Assembly (NCBI GenBank): GCA_030146725.1
Contig: JASLBJ010000023.1
Coordinates: 1 to 13,363 of the forward strand
DNA: 13,363 bases
From: Sphingomicrobium sp.
GTDB taxonomy: Bacteria > Pseudomonadota > Alphaproteobacteria > Sphingomonadales > Sphingomonadaceae
Reading direction: 5' to 3'
Under the pieces are notes generated by a model. That model did no database searches, was not told the origin of the DNA, and saw nothing but the letters and a program-made list of their open reading frames with translations. This document shows positions 5,884-13,363 of this stretch, piece by piece. Every line of letters starts with the position of its first letter. Position 1 is the first letter of the stretch. Position numbers and translations under genes: made by a program.

Positions 5884-7512
5884 TCAGGCCGGCCGATCGA
5901 TTTGCTTGCGTTCGATCGTTGCGGCGTACGGGCCGAGCTGGTCTCGGGCGACGGCCCCACATGAGAGCAATGTTCGACCGGCAGGCTCATAGGAGATCGA
6001 CGTGTCCGACAGGTTGAAACTGCAGGTCAGGGTCTCCCCCTGGCACTGGCGTTCAAACTGGATCAGGCCCTCCCCGGCGGTGCGGACAAGCAGCCCTCCA
6101 TGTCTCAGGGCAGGAGCATTGCGCCGGAGCTCGAGGCAGCGCCGAGTGAATGCCAGTGCCGAGCCTTCGTCATGCTCCTGTCGATCGACGGCCAGCTGGG
6201 CGTGGTCGGGACCGAATGGCAACCAGGGCTCGGCGTCCGAGAAACCGAGGTTATGAGCGTTGCTGGACCACGGCATCGGCGTCCTCGCACCGTCACGCGC
6301 GAGCGTCTGGGGCCAGTTGGCGATGGCTTCCGGATCCTGCAGCTTCTCGAACGGCACGTCGACCTGAGTCAGCCCGAGCTCCTCGCCCTGAAACAGGATT
6401 ATCGAGCCGCGCAGTGCCGTCAGAAGCAGCATCTTCATGCGCGCAAAGGCCGGTGCATGATCGGGGCTGCACCAGCGCGAGACCGCACGCGGTGCATCGT
6501 GGTTCTCGAAGGCCCAGCTTGGCCATCCGAAATCGGGCTCATCCGCCCAGGCCTGCAGGGCCGCTGCCACCACCGTCGGGGTAAGGGCGTCGGCGTAGAG
6601 GAAGTCAAAGCTGTAGGCGCTGTTCAGGCGAGCGCTGCCGTGCGTGAACGCCTGCATCTCGCGAAGGGCATTCTCGCCGCCGACTTCCGCCACGGTAAAT
6701 CTGTTTTCATAGCTGTCGGTCAGGCGACGGATACGCTCGATGAAACCGGTGATTGCCGGGTGTGACTGGTTGAATATGTGCTGCTGGAAGTCGAACGGGC
6801 GGGTTCGCTTTCCGCCTGGCAGAGCCGGCGGATTATCGCGCAGTTGCGGGTCATGCATCGCGAAGTTGATCGCATCGAGCCGGAAGCCGTCGACGTGGCG
6901 ATCGAGCCAGAAGCGCGCCGTATCGAGGATGGCGTCCTGAACCGCCGGATTGTGCAGGTTCAGGTCGGGCTGCTCGCGAAGGAAATTGTGCAGATAATAT
7001 TGGCCGCGCCGCGCATCCCAGGTCCAGGAGGGGCCGCCGAACACTGACTGCCAATTGGTCGGCGGCGACCCATCTGGCTTCGCGTCCGCCCACACGTACC
7101 AGTCGGCGCATGCGTTGTCCCGGCTCGAACGACTTTGCTGAAACCACGGGTGCTGGTCGGAGCTGTGGGAATAGACCTGGTCGATGATGACCTTGAGTCC
7201 GAGTTCATGAGCGCGCGCGACCAGCTCGTCGAACTGCACGAGCGTTCCGAAGATCGGATCGACATTGCGATAATCGGCGATGTCGTAGCCGAAATCGCGC
7301 ATCGGCGAGGTGAAGAACGGCGATAGCCACACGGCGTCGACGCCGAGGCGCGCGACATAGTCGAGGTGGCGCGTGATGCCGGGCAGGTCACCGATCCCGT
7401 CGCCGTTGCTGTCGGCAAAGCTGCGCGGATAGATTTGATAGATCGACGCGCCGCGCCACCACGGCTCGCTTGTTGCCGCGACGGCGTCTTGCCGTAATTC
7501 CTCAGCGAGCAT
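5884..7512 (-). CDS. Cytoplasmic GH13 alpha-glucosidase
   Basis: Hydrolyses maltose and short maltodextrins to glucose in the cytoplasm. The 542-residue protein has the complete GH13 barrel of the oligo-1,6-/alpha-glucosidase branch: WWRGASIYQIYPRSFADSNG (18-37), DAVWLSPFFTSPM (59-71), DQVYSHSSDQHPWF (111-124), nucleophile Asp213 in DGFRLDAINF, acid/base Glu276 in VAEVGGE, and transition-state Asp339 in FENHDAPR. GEELGL (376-381) and TPMPW (411-415) are also typical. No signal peptide is visible. The start at 7512 overlaps the preceding stop (7502-7504) by 11 bp and fits known N-termini. The frame is open to 7593, but that part lies wholly inside the previous gene, and no clear ribosome site precedes any candidate, so coupling to upstream translation is likely. 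Last gene of the starch operon. The precise substrate (alpha-1,4, alpha-1,6 or sucrose) cannot be settled from the motifs. Confidence 0.95.
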   Translation of the reverse strand: MLAEELRQDAVAATSEPWWRGASIYQIYPRSFADSNGDGIGDLPGITRHLDYVARLGVDAVWLSPFFTSPMRDFGYDIADYRNVDPIFGTLVQFDELVARAHELGLKVIIDQVYSHSSDQHPWFQQSRSSRDNACADWYVWADAKPDGSPPTNWQSVFGGPSWTWDARRGQYYLHNFLREQPDLNLHNPAVQDAILDTARFWLDRHVDGFRLDAINFAMHDPQLRDNPPALPGGKRTRPFDFQQHIFNQSHPAITGFIERIRRLTDSYENRFTVAEVGGENALREMQAFTHGSARLNSAYSFDFLYADALTPTVVAAALQAWADEPDFGWPSWAFENHDAPRAVSRWCSPDHAPAFARMKMLLLTALRGSIILFQGEELGLTQVDVPFEKLQDPEAIANWPQTLARDGARTPMPWSSNAHNLGFSDAEPWLPFGPDHAQLAVDRQEHDEGSALAFTRRCLELRRNAPALRHGGLLVRTAGEGLIQFERQCQGETLTCSFNLSDTSISYEPAGRTLLSCGAVARDQLGPYAATIERKQIDRPA

Positions 7513-9301
7513 TGCACACCGCATAACCGAATGGAGCGAGGGTAACGCGGACCGAGCCTGGCGCAGAAACCTGTTGGGGACAGCTGCCGGCAAGCGCTTC
7601 GAAGCCGGACCAGCCGCTGCCGACGACGACGTTGCGGGTAATCGGACTTGCGGACGTGTTCAGCGCCACCAGCACTTCTTTGCCCTCGTGCAGCCGCGAG
7701 AATGCCAGCAGGCCGGGCGTGTCCTCCGTGCCGCGGATCACCGTGCTTCCGCGGCGCAGCGCGGGCGTCGCCCGGCGCACTCGGGAAAGTTCGCCAATCA
7801 GGCGATAGAGCGGGTGCGAGCGATCGAAATTGCTCGCTGTGGTGCTGGCCGTCGATCCCACCAGCCGATTGTCGTTGTAGGTGGCGGTGCGCGAGGGAAA
7901 CATGCTCTCGCGCGCATCCTGATCGCCGCCGTCGCCGGCGAAACCCTGCTCGTCGCCGTAATAGATGGTGGGTACGCCGCGGGTGGTGAACATCAGCACG
8001 TGGGCCAGGCCGACGCGGCTTAGAATCTCCTCGTCCGGAGCATTCTTGAACGTGCTTCGGGCGAAGAAGGCGAAGCGTCCCTGATCGTGATTGCCGGTGA
8101 AGGTCGGCAGTTGGTGGGCGGCCGCGGAGCCGCCTTCGTAGAGCACGTCCTGGGAGATGAAGTTGCGCCAGATCTCAGTTGGTTCGCTGCCGGCGATGAG
8201 CCGTAGCGCGCCCTGCTTGAAGGCGAAATCGAGGACGCTCGGGAGCTTGTCGCGGCGTGTGTGCTGCGCGAGGCGTCCGGGCTGAAAATCGTCGTCCGCA
8301 ACTTCGCCGAAGATGTGGAAGTTGGGGATGCCGCGGGCTCGCGCGCGTTCCATCATCGCGGGCGAGAACCGCGTCCAGAATTCCGGATTGACGTGCCGAG
8401 CGGTATCGATGCGGAAACCGTCGATGCCGAAGCGGTCGATCCACGATCCGAAGATCTCGATCATGCCATCCACCACGCGCGGGTGCTCGGTCATCAGGTC
8501 GTCGAGACCGACGAAATCGCCGTGCGTGTTGGACTCGCCGCGAAACAGGCTGTCGCCGCGGTTGTGGTAAAAATTCGGATCGTTAAGCCACGCGGGAACC
8601 TTGATCGATCGCTCGGCCGGCGGGACCTGCACCGTGTAGGCGTAGTTTGGGTCTGTCAGCCGCGCGAAATTGGCTGGGGAGCCATCCTCATGGCCCGTGA
8701 AGCCGGGGTTGATCGCCCTGCCCCCGGTGCCGCCGCGGCGCTGGTAGGGATAGTCGGCGATCGAGCGATAATGGCAGGCGTTGCGGCCGACGCACTCGGC
8801 GAACTGGATCACGTCCGCCGTATGGTTGGCGATGATGTCCATGTAGACTTTCATGCCGCGGGCATGCGCCGCATCGACCAGCGCCTTGAAGTCGGCGTTG
8901 GTCCCGAAGTGCGGGTCGACCCTCGTAAAGTCCGTCACCCAATAGCCGTGATATCCCGCGGTCTCCTGTCCGCGCGGGCCCTGCACCGCCTTGTTCTTGA
9001 ACACGGGTGCGAGCCATATTGCCGTCGCACCGAGCTCCTGGATGTAGTCCAGCCGTTGAGTGAGGCCCTTGATGTCGCCGCCGTGAAAAAACCCCTTGTG
9101 GGTTGGATCGAACCCGCTGCGCAGCCGGTCGCCGGCGATGCCGCCACGGTCGTTCCTCGGGTCGCCATTCTCGAACCGGTCGGGGAGGAGGAAGTAGATC
9201 ACCTCGTCTTCGGGCGGCCGCGAGCGGAAGTCGGACTGGGCGCCGGCAGGCACGGCCGCAACGAGCGCTCCGGCAAGAAGGAGGCACAATTGTCTGATCA
9301 T
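7502..9301 (-). CDS. Secreted GH13 alpha-amylase family enzyme (amylase or cyclomaltodextrinase-like)
   Basis: Predicted periplasmic or exported enzyme of 599 residues that cuts imported maltodextrins. A signal peptide is clear: MIRQ, a hydrophobic run (5-17), then VPAGA before Gln22. Barrel motifs are VIYFLLPDRFENGDPRND (34-51), GFFHGGDIKGL (70-80), DIIANHTAD (155-163), nucleophile Asp299 in DGFRIDTARHV, acid/base Glu333 in FGEVAD and Asp406 in GNHDQGR. YYGDEQGF (447-454) and the small C-terminal beta domain follow. Paired cysteines at 170/176 and 574/596 would suit disulfides in the periplasm. The ATG at 9301 overlaps the halogenase stop as ATGA and is preceded by AAAAGG at 7 nt; the longer open frame to 9511 overlaps the halogenase and lacks homology. 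In this context it should sit between the outer-membrane receptor and the cytoplasmic glucosidase. Endo- versus cyclodextrin-type specificity cannot be told from the sequence alone. Confidence 0.93.
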   Translation of the reverse strand: MIRQLCLLLAGALVAAVPAGAQSDFRSRPPEDEVIYFLLPDRFENGDPRNDRGGIAGDRLRSGFDPTHKGFFHGGDIKGLTQRLDYIQELGATAIWLAPVFKNKAVQGPRGQETAGYHGYWVTDFTRVDPHFGTNADFKALVDAAHARGMKVYMDIIANHTADVIQFAECVGRNACHYRSIADYPYQRRGGTGGRAINPGFTGHEDGSPANFARLTDPNYAYTVQVPPAERSIKVPAWLNDPNFYHNRGDSLFRGESNTHGDFVGLDDLMTEHPRVVDGMIEIFGSWIDRFGIDGFRIDTARHVNPEFWTRFSPAMMERARARGIPNFHIFGEVADDDFQPGRLAQHTRRDKLPSVLDFAFKQGALRLIAGSEPTEIWRNFISQDVLYEGGSAAAHQLPTFTGNHDQGRFAFFARSTFKNAPDEEILSRVGLAHVLMFTTRGVPTIYYGDEQGFAGDGGDQDARESMFPSRTATYNDNRLVGSTASTTASNFDRSHPLYRLIGELSRVRRATPALRRGSTVIRGTEDTPGLLAFSRLHEGKEVLVALNTSASPITRNVVVGSGWSGFEALAGSCPQQVSAPGSVRVTLAPFGYAVCNAR

Positions 9302-10827
9302 GCGGGGACCTTTTGCTGGTCGCTCCGGGCGGAGCGCATCGGGGCGAAGCGATCGATGAAGTCGGCATGCCCGGCCAGGCGGGCGGAATCGCGAACATAG
9401 GCCTGCTCGATCGAGCCGAGAAATTGCTGCAGCCGGTCCGGCGCAACGGTGTCGGCGATCGGGTGCCAAGCGGTCGGCATGACGCCCTGGCCGATCATCA
9501 CCTGCACCCATCCGGGAATATCGAACAGCTCGTCGCCGTCGCGGAAGATGCCGCCGCTCGAGCGGAACAGGGCCAGTTTGCGCGCCAGGGTGTCGGGGAT
9601 GTCCATCGTCCGCACGGCGTCCCAGAACGGCTCCCCGGTGCGGCCGTTTGCGTGATAGTGCAGGATGATGAAGTCGCGCACGCGCGTCATCTCGAAATCG
9701 GTCCGCCGATCATACTCGTCGCGCGCCGAGTCATCGATGCGACCCGCGGGGAGTAGATCGAGCAGCCGGTTCACCGCTGTCTGGATGAGGTGAATGCTGG
9801 TCGACTCGAGCGGCTCGATGAAACCCGAAGAAAGACCGATCGCCACGACATTGCCGACGAAGGTGCGGCGCCGTTTGCCGGTCGTGAAGCGCAGGGCTCG
9901 CGGGTCGCCATCGGCAGGACCGTCGAGGTTCGCAAGCAGAGTCGCCGTGGCTTCGTCTTCGCTGAAGAATGTGGAACAGAACACGTGGCCGTTACCGGTG
10001 CGGTGCTGCAGCGGGATGCGCCATTGCCAACCCGCCGTCCGCGCGATCGATCGCGTGTAGGGGACCAGCGGATCGACCCGCTGCGATGGCACGGCAATTG
10101 CGCGGTCGCATGGTAGCCAGTGCGACCAGTCGTCGAACCCGGCCTTCATCTCACCGTCGATCAGGAGCGCGCGAAAGCCCGAGCAGTCGATGAACAGATT
10201 ACCCTCGACCCGAGTTCCTCCGGCAAGCTGGACCGCAACGACGTCGCCGGTTTCTCCATCCCGCTCCGCGCCGTCGATCCGTCCCTCGATACGCACGACT
10301 CCGCGCGCTTCCGCGAAGGTCCTCAGGAAACGCGCGTAGAGCCCGGCGTCGAAGTGGAATGCATAGGGCATCGGCGGCAACGCGCTGTCGGGCGCTCGCT
10401 CGACATGGCCGAAGCGATTGCCCGCCGCGGCGATGGTGTTGAGTGCATAGTGGCCGAGCGGTTTGGCGAGCCTGAGCGCGCGGCCGCGCAGCCAATAGTG
10501 ATGGAACGGCAGGATGCCGAGACTGCGGCCGACCAGTCCGAACGCGTGGACGTAGGATTGGTCGGGCTCGCCCCACCCCTCGAACGCGATGCCGAGTTTG
10601 TACGTCCCGCCGGTCGCCGCAACGAACTCCGCTTCGTCGATGCCGAGGGCATTGTTGAAGTTGCGGATGGCCGGAATGGTGGCCTCGCCGACGCCGACGG
10701 TTCCGATTTCGTCGGATTCGACCAGCGTGATGCTGGCGCCTGGAAGGAAGCGCGCCAGGGCAGCCGCCGTCATCCATCCGGCGGTGCCGCCGCCAACGAT
10801 CACGAAGCGTCGTCCTGGGCTGTCCAT
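9298..10827 (-). CDS. Flavin-dependent tryptophan-halogenase homologue
   Basis: Member of the PrnA/RebH-like halogenase family, 509 residues, which uses FADH2, O2 and halide to make an enzyme-bound halogenating agent. Visible motifs are the FAD-binding VGGGTAGW (11-18), GVGEAT (45-50), the halogenase lysine in GGTYKLGI (Lys77, aligning with PrnA Lys79), IDCSGFR (213-219), the monooxygenase-excluding WQWRIP (267-272, the WxWxIP signature) and GFIEPLESTSIHL (335-347), where Glu341-Ser342 match the RebH Glu-Ser pair that orients catalysis. All catalytic positions I can judge are intact. The ATG at 10827 has GGGGA 5 nt upstream; the open frame to 10977 runs into the receptor gene. Its stop overlaps the amylase ATG. 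No flavin reductase or natural-product gene is nearby. Halogenase homologues beside TonB-dependent receptors are, as I recall, a known pattern in sphingomonads, Caulobacter and Xanthomonas, with unclear substrate. The true substrate is unknown, and free tryptophan is not supported by context. Confidence 0.92.
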   Translation of the reverse strand: MDSPGRRFVIVGGGTAGWMTAAALARFLPGASITLVESDEIGTVGVGEATIPAIRNFNNALGIDEAEFVAATGGTYKLGIAFEGWGEPDQSYVHAFGLVGRSLGILPFHHYWLRGRALRLAKPLGHYALNTIAAAGNRFGHVERAPDSALPPMPYAFHFDAGLYARFLRTFAEARGVVRIEGRIDGAERDGETGDVVAVQLAGGTRVEGNLFIDCSGFRALLIDGEMKAGFDDWSHWLPCDRAIAVPSQRVDPLVPYTRSIARTAGWQWRIPLQHRTGNGHVFCSTFFSEDEATATLLANLDGPADGDPRALRFTTGKRRRTFVGNVVAIGLSSGFIEPLESTSIHLIQTAVNRLLDLLPAGRIDDSARDEYDRRTDFEMTRVRDFIILHYHANGRTGEPFWDAVRTMDIPDTLARKLALFRSSGGIFRDGDELFDIPGWVQVMIGQGVMPTAWHPIADTVAPDRLQQFLGSIEQAYVRDSARLAGHADFIDRFAPMRSARSDQQKVPA

Positions 10828-10901
10828 CACGATCCCCACCGGACCGGTGCCGGACCGGCGACGCACGCAGGTGCGCGCCTCCGGGCCTCGGCATCGGACA
10901 T
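10827..10901 (-). other. Possible 24-codon micro-ORF filling the receptor-halogenase gap
   Basis: An ATG at 10901 shares its A with the receptor stop codon (TGATG), and the frame ends in a TGA that shares its A with the halogenase ATG (again TGATG). The encoded peptide is 24 residues, begins MSDAEARRR, and is rich in Ala, Pro and Arg without a recognisable domain. It could carry ribosomes through the hairpin region and couple the two genes, or it could be chance. No dedicated ribosome site is clear. Confidence 0.2.
10837..10860 (-). other. Intercistronic hairpin before the halogenase ribosome site
   Basis: Two copies of a 9-mer (CCGGACCGG on the plus strand, 10839-10847 and 10850-10858) lie 2 bp apart. 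Each is nearly self-complementary, giving adjacent interrupted palindromes CACCGGACCGGTG (10837-10849) and GCCGGACCGGC (10849-10859). In the minus-strand RNA the two copies can pair with each other: about seven Watson-Crick pairs with one U-U mismatch and a GCAC loop, extendable by a G-U and a C-G pair. The stem ends at the first G of the GGGGA ribosome site (10837-10833) of the halogenase. There is no U tract, so a role in differential expression or mRNA stability is more likely than termination. Confidence 0.45.
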
Positions 10902-13363
10902 CAGAACTTGAACGTTGCGCCCGCCATGTATCGCCGTCCGAACGAATGATAATTGAGGATCTGTCCGGGTTCGTCATTGTCGTAGGATACGAACGGTTCG
11001 TCCGTCAGGTTCTGCCCCTGCAGGAACAGGGAGAGTCCCTGCATCGCCGAACCCGTCTGGAAGTCGTAGCCGACCTGGGCATCGAAAATGGTTTCTGGCT
11101 TGACCGTACGACGGGTCGGAACACCTTCGAAGTTCGCGAAGTCGCCAAGGTACTTCGACCGATAGCGCATCGACCCGCGAATGCTGAAGCCGGCGCGTTC
11201 GTAGTAGGCCGTGGTGTTCGCGACCCACTTGGAATAGCCGGGGATCACGCCGTCGTCGATCGTGGGTGAAACCTGCACCTTGGTCTTGGTGTAGCTGAGG
11301 CCGCCGGTCACGCCGAAGCCTTCGAGCACCGGCGTAAACGTCTCGAACGGCAAGGTGCCGGCGAGTTCGAAGCCGTAAAGCTTGCCCCCTTCGCCGTTGA
11401 CGGGTTGCGTGATGAAACCCGGGACAGAGTCCGGATCGGTGCCGGGCGGGAAGTCGGGTGCGGGGAAGTCAGAGAAATCGAACGGCTGCACATCGGTGTA
11501 GATGTTGTTCTTGAGCTTCTTGTAGAAGAGCTGCGCAGCGAGGTAGCCCCGGGTTCCCCAATACTTTTCGACGGTCGCGTCGAACGCGTCGGCTCGGTAC
11601 GGCCGCAAGCGCGGATTTCCGCTCTCGCCGACAATCCGGTTCTGGTTGACGTCGTAGCCGTAGCTGAACCTCGACGCCATGTCGTCCATGCGCGGACGCA
11701 TCAGCTCTCGTGCCGCCGCGAGGCGCAGGACGATGTCGCTGTTGAAGCGGAAGGCCAGGTTGGCGCTCGGCAGCAGGTCCCAGAACTTGTCGCCGTCCGA
11801 CACCGGCTGAAGACCGGTCGCGGACGTCACGGTGTAGCCATCGGAGCTCTGGTCGGTGTGCTGCGCAAGTACGCCGATGTTGCCCGTCAGCACGCCGCTT
11901 CCAAGCTCCTGCTCGAGGTCCACCATACCGAAGATGCCGGTGACCTTTTCGGTCAACTGGAAGGCCTTGGCGAGCACGCCCGCGGATGTATTCGCGACCT
12001 GCTCGAAAAAGCCGTCGTTGAGCAACGCGCGCGGATCGTAGGTCAGCATCGGACCAAGCCCGACCCACGTCTCGACCGGGTCGAGCAGATACTCGCTAGG
12101 AACCGCGGCCTGCAGTGCGCCACCGGCCAGGCGCAGGTAATATTCGTCCGGAGTCAGCGACTTGTCGCGCTTGACGTAATTGGCGCCGACTCGAGCAGTC
12201 TTGATAAAGCCGCCCGTGAATTCGCGCTCGAGCTCGCCCGCCAGCTGGAGGATCTCGTCATCGATGATGCGGTTGTTGAGGTAGCCGTGCTGGCGGCCTC
12301 CCGGTGCTCCGCCGCCCCAGCCGTTCGGGTCGGTGATGAAGATCTGCGACGGGTCGGAATAGTCGATCGCATTGTCGGTAACGTAGATGCCGTTCTTGCG
12401 GATTTCGAAGTCGAGCGTGTCGTTGGCGCCGAGCCCGCCGGGGCCAGTCCCGGCATTGGTCTGGAGATCCTGCTCGCGCCGGTCGGTCTTCGACCAGCCG
12501 AGGTCGACCATTGCGTTCCAGCCGCTCTCGCCGCTGTACTTGAGGTTGCCGCCGAACGAGTACAGGTCGGCGTGGCGGCGGCCGGCCTTGTTGTTGACGA
12601 CCGCGGGCACGTTGGTGAACGTGCCGCTGGTGGCAATGCCGTCTTCGATGGTCGCGTTCGACAGGCTGGCTCCGCCCCACGCGAGCGGGATTTCGACGCC
12701 GCGGCGAGTCTGGTCGTCCTTGAAGTTCGAATAGAAGCCGTCGACCGTCGCCATGATCTCCGGCGAAACTTCATACTGCAGCGTTCCGGTCAGTCCGAGC
12801 CGCTTGAGCTGCGCCGAGGTGTTGTAGCTTTCCAGGCCGCCGATCACGCGGGTTCCGGCAAACCCGCCGACGTCGTTGGGATAGCCCCACGCGCGCTCTT
12901 CCTGCGTCTGGTAGGGCTCGTCGACGTAAGCCACCGAAACGGCGACGCCGAGCCGGTCGTCCATGAGCTGGTCGACGAACGTGCCGTTCACCCGATAGCC
13001 GAACTCCTTGCTGTCGGGATTGATCTTGCCAAGGTCCGCGTAGATGCCCTTGACGCCGACGGCGAGCACGCGCTTGCCGTAGGTCAGCGGGCGGATCGTG
13101 CGGATATCGACCGTCGCCGCCAGGCCCTGGCCGATCAGCCGCGCGTTGGGCGTCTTGTAGACATCGACGGCGCTGACGACTTCGGACGGATACTGGTCGT
13201 ATTCGACCGCGCGAACATCGTTGGTCGATGTCTGGAGGCGGCCATTGAGGGTCGTCGTGGTGAAGTCCGGGCCGAGGCCGCGAACGGTGATCAGCGAGCT
13301 TCGGCCCGGGCCGGCAAGACGCTGCGAGGTCAGGCCGGGCAAGCGGGCGATCGACTCCGAGAT
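10901..13363 (-). CDS. TonB-dependent outer-membrane receptor, N-terminus cut off by window edge
   Basis: Outer-membrane 22-strand barrel with a plug domain, energised by TonB-ExbBD, predicted here to import maltodextrins or related glucans. The frame is open from base 13363 to the TGA at 10901 and covers 820 residues. The signal peptide, TonB box and the first part of the plug are missing. The plug motif ITVRGLGPDFTTTTLNGR (25-42 of the fragment) and DQYPSEVVSAVDVYKTP (56-72) are those of the large sphingomonad/Caulobacter receptor subfamily. Repeated aromatic-ending beta strands follow, and the protein ends RRYMAGATFKF with the terminal Phe needed for barrel insertion. A TTG at 13342 could be mistaken for a start, but coding continues upstream of it. 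It heads the visible operon with the halogenase and two GH13 enzymes; Caulobacter MalA, a maltose receptor, is the functional precedent. Substrate assignment rests on the neighbours, not on the receptor itself. Confidence 0.95.
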   Translation of the reverse strand: MSESIARLPGLTSQRLAGPGRSSLITVRGLGPDFTTTTLNGRLQTSTNDVRAVEYDQYPSEVVSAVDVYKTPNARLIGQGLAATVDIRTIRPLTYGKRVLAVGVKGIYADLGKINPDSKEFGYRVNGTFVDQLMDDRLGVAVSVAYVDEPYQTQEERAWGYPNDVGGFAGTRVIGGLESYNTSAQLKRLGLTGTLQYEVSPEIMATVDGFYSNFKDDQTRRGVEIPLAWGGASLSNATIEDGIATSGTFTNVPAVVNNKAGRRHADLYSFGGNLKYSGESGWNAMVDLGWSKTDRREQDLQTNAGTGPGGLGANDTLDFEIRKNGIYVTDNAIDYSDPSQIFITDPNGWGGGAPGGRQHGYLNNRIIDDEILQLAGELEREFTGGFIKTARVGANYVKRDKSLTPDEYYLRLAGGALQAAVPSEYLLDPVETWVGLGPMLTYDPRALLNDGFFEQVANTSAGVLAKAFQLTEKVTGIFGMVDLEQELGSGVLTGNIGVLAQHTDQSSDGYTVTSATGLQPVSDGDKFWDLLPSANLAFRFNSDIVLRLAAARELMRPRMDDMASRFSYGYDVNQNRIVGESGNPRLRPYRADAFDATVEKYWGTRGYLAAQLFYKKLKNNIYTDVQPFDFSDFPAPDFPPGTDPDSVPGFITQPVNGEGGKLYGFELAGTLPFETFTPVLEGFGVTGGLSYTKTKVQVSPTIDDGVIPGYSKWVANTTAYYERAGFSIRGSMRYRSKYLGDFANFEGVPTRRTVKPETIFDAQVGYDFQTGSAMQGLSLFLQGQNLTDEPFVSYDNDEPGQILNYHSFGRRYMAGATFKF

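Noticed and set aside
8261..9400. 379-codon plus-strand open frame
   Set aside because: It runs antisense through the secreted GH13 gene, whose full catalytic motif set is on the other strand. The composition is the usual mirror product of G/C-rich third positions and no domain is recognisable.
10120..10911. 263-codon plus-strand open frame over the halogenase 5' half
   Set aside because: It is antisense to conserved FAD-binding and active-site regions, and its product is low-complexity and unrecognised.
13340..13342. TTG as the start of the TonB-dependent receptor
   Set aside because: Codons upstream to the window edge continue the plug domain, so the gene is simply truncated by the edge.

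Overview
The window reads as chromosome of a high-GC alphaproteobacterium, most likely a member of the Sphingomonadales. This is inferred from protein style, not from a marker gene. The pointers are the large sphingomonad/Caulobacter-type TonB-dependent receptor, a tryptophan-halogenase homologue beside it, the GH13 pair behind it, the form of the hut genes, and strong G/C preference at third codon positions. That preference also produces many long antisense shadow frames. I saw no tRNA, rRNA, CRISPR array, insertion sequence or other sign of a mobile element. Nine protein genes fill almost the whole window, and the two end genes run off its edges.

Left part (1-3395), histidine degradation. 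A minus-strand pair, hutI (imidazolonepropionase) followed by hutU (urocanate hydratase, C-terminus cut by the left edge), is divergent from a plus-strand arginase-fold gene. That gene is best read as the formimidoylglutamase form of HutG. The three would convert urocanate to imidazolonepropionate, then formimidoylglutamate, then glutamate plus formamide. hutH is not in the window and may lie beyond the left edge.

Middle part (3380-5765), a tight minus-strand unit: a voltage-gated-channel-like protein with an unusual pore filter, then a stand-alone LigC-type ATP-dependent DNA ligase, then an AlkB-type dioxygenase. The gaps are 5 bp and a 4-bp GTGA overlap. The last gene ends convergently inside the 3' end of hutG.

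Right part (5884-13363), a minus-strand starch/maltodextrin utilisation operon: TonB-dependent receptor (5' end cut by the right edge), flavin-dependent tryptophan-halogenase homologue, secreted GH13 amylase-type enzyme, and cytoplasmic GH13 alpha-glucosidase. The last three are translationally coupled through ATGA or 11-bp overlaps. The first two are separated by 73 bp holding a strong GC-rich hairpin just before the halogenase ribosome-binding site. The inferred flow is outer-membrane uptake, periplasmic cleavage and cytoplasmic hydrolysis to glucose. The halogenase, with its catalytic residues intact, has no obvious place in that flow and is the most interesting element here. Other points worth checking are the non-canonical channel filter, a His-to-Asn change at a metal-ligand position of HutG, and the very compact gene junctions.
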